Below the pieces are notes generated by a model that did no database searches, was not told where the DNA came from, and worked only from the letters and a program-made list of their open reading frames with translations. This document shows positions 54,501 to 64,000 of a stretch of 64,000 bases of DNA, piece by piece. Source of the DNA: Oenanthe sinensis (taxonomy: Eukaryota > Streptophyta > Magnoliopsida > Apiales > Apiaceae). The position numbers and the translations under genes were made by a program. Positions within the stretch are counted from its first letter, which is position 1; each line of letters opens with the position of its first letter. Where the stretch lies: assembly GCA_028671895.1 (NCBI GenBank), contig CM053810.1, forward strand, positions 27,197,501-27,261,500. The letters are read 5' to 3'.

Positions 54501-56550
54501 TTTATTCACCAGCTTCACCTTATTCCTCCCAACTGTATCCAGATTCTTGGAGAGTTTAGAAACTTTATGAGAAAGGGATTTCAACATTTCATTAGTTTGT
54601 TTAGAGGATTTGTGGGTTCTCACACTCTCTTGTTTTTTCTGGATGATCTAATCATCCCTCACATTCTTACTTTCAAGGCCTAATGCCTTAGAAGATTTGA
54701 CTTCCACGGATTTTTTTTTCTTTTGGCCATGCTCAAGGCCCTCTCCTTTTACCTGGGATTTTCCCAGCCCCTCATTTTGATGTTCACTTCTCTTTTCTTT
54801 TGTCTCTCTTTTTCTTTTATCTCCCTCACTCAACCTAGGTGCATGGGACTGAGCAAGTACACCATGCATAGGAGTTTTAGATTGTACCTTTAATAGAGTA
54901 GAAATGGGAAGAAAGTCGTCCATCTAAGAAGTGATGTCTTGATTCTGATTGATGACATCATCCTGAGCATTTAAGTTACTGTCAAGAGGTGTGACAGTAA
55001 CTTTGTCCTTAACAGTAACTGAGGCTGTGACAGTAACTTTGAGTTGTGGAGAGGCTTCTAATGAATGAGTGATATTTTCTACCCTTTGAGTAGAAGGTTC
55101 TTATGGATCACTGAGAAGAGGTTCATCCATGGATTGAAATAGAGAGTTGATAGTTGATTGCTCCACAGTTGCAAAGTGAGAAGAATCATAGTTGAAAGAG
55201 ATTTATTCCACATCTTATAACCTAACATTGTAAATTTCTTCAAGTGTAGGTTCATGTTGAGTGATTTCAACATGTTGTGCAGACTCTTTACAAGATGCCA
55301 TAGGAGACTAGTCAAGTTCAATAGATGCCTCCTATTGAGAGGAGACACCTAGAAATGGGTTATTTTCTCTATTAAGTTCTGTGCCCATTTGAGAGGACAC
55401 GGACTGGGCTATAGAGGTTGATACCCTAGCCTTCTTCCACTTAGGCACTACAGGGCCCTCTATGGGCTCTGTGATCTGACTACCACCCTTATTTGCTGCA
55501 TCTAGTATAGTTTCACCACCTACCTGTGAAATATTTTTTATCCTAGGTGTAGTGGTACTCTTCCTTTTAGAAAAAATTGAAACCCTTCTTATTGGGGCTC
55601 TTGGCTAAAAGATTTGGATTGTCTAGATGCTCTAGTTGCCTCACAGGGTTTAGAGTGTGGGTTAGGAATGGAGAGGTCGACTCTATTCTCATCACTCAAA
55701 GAAAACACATTGAAATCTCCAATTATTTTCAGGTTAAGTTGATTAATTGTGGAATGCATATAATCAGTAATAAACAATCCCAACTTATAATTTAAGGGTT
55801 TGCTAGTTAAAATGGAGTGGGTGTTTTGCTTGAGGGTTGGTGCTTCCATGCATTGAACATTATCTAGATTAATTATGCCTACTACAGAATTAATAACAAG
55901 CATAAAGAATCTAGGATAGTAGATTACTGGTTTTCTGGCATCTTTCTTTCCAAGCACCAACTTGAGCAGAGGCATCAGGATTTTGCCAATGTCAATTCTT
56001 TAGTTATGCACCATGGAGTGCACAATCTTCCTGATGTAGGATGGGACCTCATTCCAGCCACTAACCTTGCTTGACATAGCTCTAGTGATAGCATCTAGTA
56101 TCATGCTCCACTCTTTCACCAGGTAGTTCATATCCATTCTGCCAGATGGATACCATTCATCAGAGTTGGGGTTTGTCTTGGGTCCAGTATACCCAATCAT
56201 TTTGAAGAATTTTACAAGCTAATCTTCACTTGCAAGCTCTTGAAAGGGTGACCCTCCTTTAGTTCTATGTGGGGAGCATCATTGATGTGTGTTGAGTTGA
56301 TGGTAGAGGAGGTGTCATTGATTTGGAACTTGATAGGGTTCGAGTCCTGATCCCCCTCACAACTTGCAGAATTCCATAGTTGTGACAACTTGGGAACTTC
56401 CAGGTGCGGGCTTTCAGTTAGGGCAAATGAGAGATATGAATTGTTCATGAAACTAATAAAGAATTTGAAGGCTTCTCTAGCTTCACCCACCGTAGCCATG
56501 GTGGTGAAGTTGGTTTGGGCAAGTGAAAAAATGATTTGAAGTCTAGACAT
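51595..56550 (-). pseudogene. ORF3 of Copia element Z, about 1,600 codons, broken
   Basis: Open pieces in order: 56550-56212, 56200-56000, 55975-55589, 54923-54648, 54623-54441, 54305-54099, 54049-53732, 52804-52613, 52609-52283 and 52182-51595. N-terminal domain: LAQTNFTTM, YLVKEWSMILDAI, PSYIRKIVHSMVHN and VIYYPRFFMLV line up with A's TNYVGYF, HLVSEWDFIFD, IGFAVTHN and YYPRF. The middle has a VTVT-rich segment, a Lys/Glu-rich basic region and a coiled coil (LKSLSHKVSKLSKNLDTV). The C-terminal region has FGVKYLCIS and YYYSYHDL. It is longer than A's by roughly 500 codons, mostly in the middle. No membrane segment is clear. Frameshifts and stops make it a pseudogene. Confidence 0.75.
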
Positions 56551-57227
56551 GGTTTCAGAGTTGAGAAAGGTTAAGAAATTTAGAAAGAGAAAGAAGGAAG
56601 AAGACGAAGTGCAGAGAGAGATTAGAGGTTTTAGAGCTTTTGAGTGTTAGAGAGTTTAAGAGAAAGTAAAGAATGAAGGTAATTTTTTAAGTTTAAATTT
56701 ATATGAAATTGAAAAGAAGCTGTCAAGAAAGAATTTCAATCGATTGAATTGACAGTTGTATGCTAGATTTATTCCACTTATGACAGTAACTCCTGCGCTC
56801 AAAATAACAAACAGTCTTGACAGTATCATTAGCGGTTAGAGAATAAATAAACCCTAATTTAACTGTTGACAGTTTGTTATGCGGAGTTTTGATGAAATGT
56901 ACTGTCAATGAATACTGACAGTATGTTTTTTACAGTAACTTCTAGTCCCGCATACTATACTGTCAATACTCCTTAAGTGATCGATAGTAACTTATCACTA
57001 TATAACAGTATAGATAAAATATATTGTCAAGATACTTGACTGTAATTTTTATTAACACCATATGAAATAAGTTACTAAAAATAAATTATTTAATCTCTTA
57101 GTGAAATTTCATCATGTGTATTCACTGTGATTTAAATCAAAACACCTTAACAGACCATTAATTCACAGTGAATTTCAGTTACCTAATATTTTGGTCACTA
57201 ATACAACTTGCTACAGAATTACATTAA
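56551..57227 (-). promoter_or_regulatory. Pol-ORF3 spacer of Z with LTR-type motif array (candidate internal promoter)
   Basis: Non-coding. At 56745-57035 about 14 copies of TGACAGTA or TACTGTCA occur, the motif of Z's own LTR. On the minus strand a TATA-like CATATAAATTTAAAC follows at about 56705-56690, and ORF3's ATG is at 56550. The array-TATA-ORF3 order is the same as in A, with a different motif. Confidence 0.6.
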
Positions 57228-60200
57228 CAAGATAAATTTAACATACCCAATTCATTCACTAGCATGTTGAATGTCTTTTCATCTAGAGGCTTGGTGAAAT
57301 GTCTGCAAGTTTCTTCTCTTTAGACACATACACTAGCTTGATTGTGCCTTGCTCCATATGCTCTCTTATAAAATGATGTCTGATGTAATATATTCTTAGT
57401 CTTGGAGTGTTGAACTAGATTTTAAGAAATAGCTATTGCATTTATGTTGTCACAAAAGATAGGAATTCCTCTAAGTGTTAAGCCATAATCCAACAACTGA
57501 TTTCTCATCCAGAGTAACTGTGCATAGCAATTACCAGTTGCAATATACTCAGCTTCTACAGTTGAATTTGAACAAAATACTACTTCTTGCTAAACCATGA
57601 AACCAATCTTTCTCCCAGAAACTAACATGTTCCTGTTGCTCTTTCTATCAATCCTACACCCAAGATAGTCTAAATTTGAGTATCCAATCAAATCAAAATG
57701 ATATTCTTTAGGATGGCAAAGGCCTAGATCTTGAGTGCCCTTTAAGTATCTAAAGATTCTTTTGACTGCCATCAAATGTAACTCCTTTGGATCAGACTGA
57801 AACCTTGTACACAGGCCTGTTGATAACAAGATGTCAGGCCTGCTAGCAGTTAGATAGAGGAGAGAACCAATCATTCCTCTATACATCTTGTTGTCCACCT
57901 TCTTTTCTTTAGGAACCTTGTCAAGTTGAGTTGTTGTTGAGATTGGAGTCTTTGCAGGTGATGAGTCTTCCATGTCAAATCTCTTTAAAAGATCTTTGAC
58001 ATATTCGGTTTGGCAAATAAATATTTCATCTTCCTTTTGATAAATTTGAAGTCCAATAAAGAATATGAATTCACCCATCATACCCATCTCATACTTATTT
58101 TGCATTAACTTAGAGAATTTCTTGCACAGTTCTTGATTTGTTGAGCTAAAAATGATGTCATCAACATATACTTAGACTAAAATGATATCATTTCCATGAT
58201 TTTTGTAGAAAAGAGTTTTATCCACAATCCCTCTTGTAAAATTATTCTCAAGAAGAAACTTGGAAAGAGTGTCATACTGAGCTCTTGGTGTTTGCTTTTG
58301 GACCATACAGTGCTTTGAAAAGTTTATACACAAAGTTTTTCATTTTTGGATCTTCAAAGCATGGGGTTATTCAACATAAACTTCTTCTTCCAATTCTCCA
58401 TTTAGAAAAGCACTTTTCAAATCCATTTGGAATACTTTCAAGTTTTTGTGTGCAGCAAAGGCCAGGAAAATTCTTATGGCTTCAAGTCTGGCAACAGGTG
58501 CAAAGGTTTCATCATAATCAATTCCTTCCTGTTGGCAGTAACCTTTAGTTACTATTCTTGCTTTATTTATGGTGACAATACCACTATCATTCATTTTGTT
58601 TCTAAAGAGACACTTGGTGTCAATCACACATTTATTCTTTGGTCTAGGCACAAGTTCCCATACATTACTTCTCTCAAATTGATTGAGTTCATCTTGCTTG
58701 GCAGTAATCCAATCTGGATCAAGCAAATCATCATCTAAAGTTTTAAGCTAAATTTAGGAGAGGAAACAGGAGTACATGCATTCATTAACAACATTCATTC
58801 TAGTCTTAACTCTTGTTCCTGGATCACGAATTATCAAATCATTTGTGTGACCCCTATTCCACTTTGTTTCTCTTACTGAATCACTTGAGTTTGTTTCACT
58901 TTATTGGTTTTGACAGCATCTTTTGCTCTTGAACTGTTGACAACATTAATTTCCTCAAGTCCACTAGTTATGGGAACATTTTAAGAGAAATCTGTGGACT
59001 GGGTAGTTCATTCATTCTCTAGTGATTGAAAAGGAACTGTGGTTGGTCTAGAAATTATGTGATCCATTCTTGGTGACTCTTCTTCAATCTCATCTAGACG
59101 GCCTTGATTCTCAAAGGCCAAAGACTCTATCTCTTGACATCCTTCAATTCCAAGAAACTTGGATTCATCAAAAGTGACATTTACATTTTCTTCCACAGTC
59201 TTGTGATCAATGATGTAAACTCTATATGTAGTCCATTCAATTACATAGCCCGTGAAAATTCCTTCAAATGCTTTAGTATCAAATTTTCCTTTGATTTCTG
59301 TTGAGTCTTTCATGATGTAGCATTTGCTTCCAAAGATATGGAAATACTTGGAAGTAGGTTTCCTTCCTGTAAGTAGCTAATAGGGTGTTTTTCCAAAAGC
59401 TCTGTTGACTAGAGTCCTATTTTGAGTGTAACAGGTTGTGTTAATGGTTTCACCCCAAAAGGAGGTAGGAAGTTTTTCTTCACTCAACATGGTTCTTACA
59501 GATTCAATGAGTGTTCTATTCTTTCTTTCCACAACACCATTTTGTTGAGGAGTCCTTGGTGCAGAGAACTGTTGAGTAATGTCATTGTTTTTATAGAAAT
59601 CATTCATGATACTATTTTTTAATTCAATACCATTATCACTCCTTAAAGTTTTCATTTTGTACTTAGGATTCTTGTCAAGAACCCTTACAAGATCAATGAT
59701 TTCTTGGGCAGCTTCATCATTGGTTGTCAAGAACATCACCCATGTGTATCTTTAAAAATCATCAACCACCACTAAGACATATTTTTTCTTTGACAATGAC
59801 TGCACATTCACAGGACCAAATAAGTCCAAATGAATAAGTTGAAAAGATTCATTTATTGAACCACAAGGAGTGGTCTTGTGAGTAGCTCTCCTTAGTTTTC
59901 CTTTTTAACAGTCCTCACACAATCCTTCTTGACAGAATTCAAGTTAAGGAAGGCCTTTCACCAACTCTCTCTTCATCAAGTGGTTCATTGCTTTGAAATT
60001 TAGATGAGACAGCTTCTTGTGCCACAGCCAACTCTCATTTTTTGAGACTTTGCTGTGGAAGTAATAAACTTTGTCCTTTCTAACTGAGTCAAGGGTAGCT
60101 ACGAATAGGCTTCATTTTCTCATACATTGAAGAGCTTCTTCTCTTGTTTTTTTGTTGACAATTGAACATCTATCTTGATCAAATCCTACTTTGAATCCTC

Positions 60201-60460
60201 TTTCACAGAATTGAGTTACACTCAATAAATTGTGCTTCGGCCCATTGACTAGGAAAATCTTCTCAATATTTAATTTTCCAGCTTCCAGAATGCCATATCC
60301 CATTGTGAAACCAATGTTGTTATCACCAAAGGTTACATAAGGGCCAACCATTTCATTGAACTGTGATAGCTGGGCTTTATCACTAGTCATGTGTCCAGAG
60401 CATCCACTGTCAATGATCCACGTGATTCTTTTATTTTTCATGTTGTCTTGCAAAGTGAAA
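57228..60460 (-). pseudogene. Copia pol of Z (protease, integrase, RT, RNase H)
   Basis: Protease 60453-60112 (WIIDSGCSGHMTSD). Integrase, with its C-terminal half in 59739-59377 (LRSDNGIELKNS, GVVERKNRT). RT 58726-58367 (YDETFAPVARLEAIR, DLKSAFLNG) and on to VYVDDIIF near 58165, which has a stop just before it. RT/RNase H 58105-57590 (LKRFDMEDSSPAKT, TASRPDILLST). RNase H end 57600-57230 (STVEAEYIA, CRHFTKPLD). Domain order equals A's. At least eight breaks. Confidence 0.85.
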
Positions 60461-63111
60461 TTTTCAAGTTGCTTTTAGTACATAATTCTCATTGGGTCCA
60501 TCTGGCTTAAGCTGTATCACATTTTAATTCATTTTCAATCAACTGATTCTCTTTTGTTTTGAGCAAGACTCGTGTGGCTACCCATTTAGATTTGATAATG
60601 GGTTTTGGATTTTTGTTTATGGGTGGCTTGCCCACCTTAGCTTTAGGAGAGCTTGAAGTCTTTGCCTTTTCAATCTTGACAGATTTATGCAAGCATACAT
60701 TGGTGAAGGTAATAGGCATGTTAAAACATATACTCAACATATTCAATTTACATGGCATGCAATCAATATCACCACAATGAGGTACTTGTCTGTCTATTAA
60801 AGGAGTACTATGCAAGTTTTCAATAACAGCAGTAACATGTTTAACTTCAGACTTACTCTTGGTACAGTCATGAGTTAAATGACTAGAAGAACCACAGTTA
60901 TTACATAATTTTCTAGGAGCATTAGGAATTTAACCATAATTATTCTTTTTTTATTACTAACTTTCCATTTATGTTCTTCTTGGTCTTGATGACAGCGGGT
61001 TTAGAAGTTACTGTCTTACTAGTGTTGATAGTAAGTTGAGATGGAACTGTCTTGACATTATAATTTGGTCTTACTATCTTGACAGCAGCTTCTAAACTTA
61101 CTGTCTTGCTAGTATTGACAGCATCTTCTAGACCTTGAGCATTGTCAAAGGCAAAACTAACTGTCTTTAGATTTTTGACTTTGACTTAATGGTTCTATTG
61201 ACAGTATCATTGTCATCATCAGCTAGTTCTTGCTTAAGAATTAGATATTCCTCATCAAATTTGAACTCGGCCTTTTTAAACGTGGGATTTTTTTTACTTT
61301 CTTAAGAATAAAGGTTCTAACAATAGTTTTATCAATACAATCAGCTTCATCTCTAACATGTTTCTTTCCTTACTTCTTATCATAGTTAAACCCTATTCCA
61401 ATCTTTTGATGTTCAGTATTTTCTTCATGATAGGTTTTTAACAATGAAGAGGAATTCTTGTAGGCCTTAATTTTAAGTTCATTTTCATAAATCTATTTTC
61501 TAAGAAATTGTCAGACTTGAGAAGCACACATAATCTTATTTTTGATAATTTCATTTTCTTGACTTAAGGACTCAAAAGCATTATGTCTAAGTTCTAGTTC
61601 TTCATTCTTGCTTTTTAATAATTCATTAGCACCAGTCAGTTTGACAATTTCTTCATTAGCAGTTAGCATGCTAGTATGAATGTTAAAAATCTCATAACTT
61701 AAGTTTTCTACAATTTTCTTATACTAAGATATAGTCATATCAACAGTAGTAAGAAAGGATACCTGACTTGATGAAGGAGGTGACTCTTTTCCAAAGTTAG
61801 CCATGAGAGCTAGATTTCCATACTCCTCTTCTTCTTCATCATCAGATTCTTCTCAGCATTTGCCTTCAGCCACAAATGCACTTCCTTGTTGCTTTTTGAG
61901 CAAGGCATCATACTTTGCCATGAGTTCCTCATAGTCACTGACATTTCTTCTCACTTACTTTGGCTTTTTACATTCAGTTGCAAAATTCCCCATCTCATTG
62001 TAGTTGTAGCACCTTATCTTTAACCTTTCCACCATTCCAGTTTTATAACCACCTTTTCTACTTCCTCCAAGTTTTGAAGAGTTTCATTTGTTAAACCTGG
62101 AGTTTTGTCCGTTAGACTTGAAAGTCTTATTTTTCTTGAATCTCATATTTGAGAACTTCCTTGCATGTAGGCCATAATTTTGTTCTCCATGTTATCAAGT
62201 TCATCCAAGGTGTAGAACTCATCTTCATCACCATCTTTGAGTTCAAGTGTAACACTTTCATCTTCATCAGTGATCTCTTCAATCTTGATTTATTGCTGAT
62301 GTTGAGATTCTTATAACTGCAGCCACAAGAGCATTTGAGGTGTTTGCCATCTTGCCTCTTTTACCAGACTGTATAGCTCTCTCTTACAGCAACTCTAGCT
62401 CATAGGTTTTCAAAATGCCATAGAGATTTTCAAGAGAAACTTTAGTCATGTATCTTCCCTCTCTTATAGCAGCAACCTTATGCTCAAGATGGTCAGGAAG
62501 TGTCAACATAAATTTAATGTTTACTTCCTTTTTGTCATAAAACTTTCCATACAGTTGCAAGTCATTTATCAGCCTGTTGAACCTTTCAAACATCTCAGTC
62601 AACCCTTCACTTGATTTATCCATAAGAGCCTCATACTGAGACACCAGGATTTATCTTTGGTTGTCTTTCACTTCTTCTGTTCTTTCACAAAGTATCTCAA
62701 TTGTTTCCCATATATGTTTGGCACTTGTAAAGTTGACAATATTATTGTACATAACATTGTCAAGTGTTTCAATGATTATGAACTGCAAACAATCATACAG
62801 GGCTACTTTTTCTTTTTTAGTATAATTGTACTCTGAGACCTTTCTAGGAACCCAGTAAGCAGGTATTGTCTCACCTTCTACTATGGTTTCAGGTACATAT
62901 GATTGAGGAATAAAAGGACCATTTTCCAGAATACCAGGATAAAGTGGGTTGGTTATTTTTATGAACAACATCATTTTTCTTTTCCAGAGGTTGTAATGTT
63001 CTTTGTCAAAGGTGGGTATTTTTATACTGCTTACTTTCTGTGCACTTATTTTAGATCTTTTCAAGTTAGATATGTTAAACATGCCACTCTGAAAGGCAGA
63101 GTGTTTAAACT
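60461..63111 (-). pseudogene. Copia gag of Z
   Basis: 63082-62651 (VSSIKIPTFDKEHYNLWKRK, AKHIWETIEIL) and 62644-62384 (SLENLYGILKTYELE) match A's capsid region closely. The zinc knuckle near 61960-62010 reads CYNYNEMGNFATEC, so the second Cys and the His are lost. The C-terminal piece 60815-60507 has CGDIDCMPCKLN like A. A TGA follows VLKAT near 60475, at the same place as A's gag-pol stop. 60990-61210 also carries the Z motif array. Upstream, only about 30 bp of leader remain before LTR-V. Confidence 0.8.
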
Positions 63112-64000
63112 TGTAACACTATATCTTATGTAACTCAACTAAAGAAAAGATACTTAACCCGAAGTCAATCAAGAACGAGAAGTCACAATGAAATCAATAT
63201 AAATGAAGACAAAGTAATTGATACAATTCAACATGTTAAATATGATCAAACAAAGAAGAAATCATTGGAAGAAGTTCAAGTCAAAGTTGTTCATGCCCCA
63301 GTGATTTGTAATTCAATGAATCAAGATCATAACTATTAGTATCAATAAGACTAATTGATTTCAAGTGAAGAAGAAGGAAAGCAATTGTTGGAAAGCCACA
63401 TTTCTAATTGAACATGGCAATCTATTCAGAAGCAAGAACTCTATCAAGACTAGTCACTTATGAACCAGACCATTGCATCAAGTGTCAGGACATTGATAGC
63501 AAGTTTATGTCAGCAGCAGAGATCCATGTTCAAGAGCTTGTTGAAGAATATTGAAGACACGAAGAAATCACAAGTTCAAGATGTTGCATTGAAGTTTCAA
63601 GTTGAAGCCCAGAATTTCTCTAAGTACTTACAAGGGAACCTATGTAGAAATTCCTATCTAGAAATTCTGGATAAACTTCTACTTAGAGCCAAGTAGAAAT
63701 TCTGGAGGAGAAAATATTTTCTAAGTACTCAACTCAGGAAGCTATCTCGAATTTCCTATGTAGAACTTCCCAAGTCGAATTTCCTATGTAGAAAATTCTG
63801 GAGATGAAAATATTTTCTAAGTACTCAGGAAGTTTGCTATCTCGAATCTCCTATGTAGAAATTCTACTTAAAAGTTCGAGATAGCCAAGTAGAAATTTCT
63901 ATGTAGAAATTCTACTTAGAGTTCTAGATAGAGCTAAGTAGAATTTCCCATGTAGAAATTCTACATAGAAAACAGTTTCAACATGACACATGGCATCATC
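63112..64000 (+). repeat. LTR of Copia element V (probable 5' LTR, partial)
   Basis: Starts TGTAACACTATATCTTATG at 63112 and runs past the window end. It shares GTTCATGCCCCAGTGATTT (63289-63307) and TATGAACCAGACCATTGCAT (63459-63478) with LTRs L, X, A and W. No polypurine tract precedes it, so it is probably the 5' LTR of an element inserted in Z's leader. The target duplication, perhaps AAACT, cannot be checked here. Confidence 0.65.
63605..64000. repeat. GTAGAAATTCTAC/TCGAATTTCC motif array in LTR-V
   Basis: About 15 copies of (A)GTAGAAATTC, often as the palindrome GTAGAAATTCTAC, mixed with TCGAATTTCCTATGTAGAA units at about 25-bp spacing. The array continues past the window end. This is a seventh motif family in the same LTR position. 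Confidence 0.8.

Larger units (their letters stand above)
50327..63111 (-). mobile_element. Copia (Sirevirus-like) element Z, long and decayed
   Basis: On the minus strand: gag (63082 down to about 60500), pol (to about 57228), spacer with motif array, ORF3 (56550-51595), polypurine tract and 3' LTR (51429-50327). The 5' LTR is not seen because another LTR (V, +) starts at 63112, about 30 bp upstream of gag. Many frameshifts and stops mark it as older than A. Confidence 0.85.

Overview
The window is an AT-rich stretch of plant nuclear DNA, most likely from a eudicot, and is almost entirely a nest of LTR retrotransposons. The evidence is Ty1/Copia and Ty3/Gypsy gag-pol genes, a chromodomain integrase, initiator-Met tRNA primer sites, polypurine tracts, a MITE cluster and a fragment that reads as plant mitochondrial 26S rRNA. 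I found no intact host gene, tRNA gene or CRISPR array.

Layout (names L, X, Y, C, A, T, W, Z, V and G are mine). 1-2498: 3' end of Copia element L (+). 2500-7636: 3' LTR and third ORF of Copia element X (-). 7637-19406: chromodomain Gypsy element G (-) with a 3.95-kb 5' LTR, a truncated 3' LTR and an in-frame loss of the reverse transcriptase core. 19407-21731: gag and 5' LTR of Copia element Y (-). 21817-22080: mitochondrial 26S rRNA fragment. 22081-25487: decayed Copia element C (+). 25646-26421: MITE-like cluster. 27775-45527: small Gypsy derivative T (-), whose left LTR was split by complete Copia element A (28445-41770, +) with a 5-bp target duplication. 46043-49050: remains of Copia W (-). 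50327-63111: long decayed Copia Z (-). 63112-64000: start of an LTR of Copia V (+), inserted in Z's leader.

L, X, Y, A, W, Z and V look like one broad Copia lineage, closest to the Sirevirus/SIRE-Maximus type. They share a TGGTATC(A/G)AGC-type primer site, an AAATAGGGGGAGAT-type polypurine tract and a C-rich tract near the LTR end. Five of them (L, X, A, W, Z) also retain a large coiled-coil ORF ('ORF3') between pol and the 3' LTR. ORF3 sits where SIRE elements carry an 'env-like' gene, but I see no membrane segment in it.

The most interesting signal is regulatory. Each of the seven LTRs carries its own array of a short, often palindromic motif. In the two elements where the pol-ORF3 spacer can be read (A and Z), the element's own LTR motif recurs there, followed by a TATA-like sequence and then ORF3. 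This suggests an internal LTR-like promoter for ORF3. Other items of note are the reverse-transcriptase-less but otherwise open Gypsy element, a tail-to-tail LTR junction, and decay by isolated in-frame stops rather than frameshifts.
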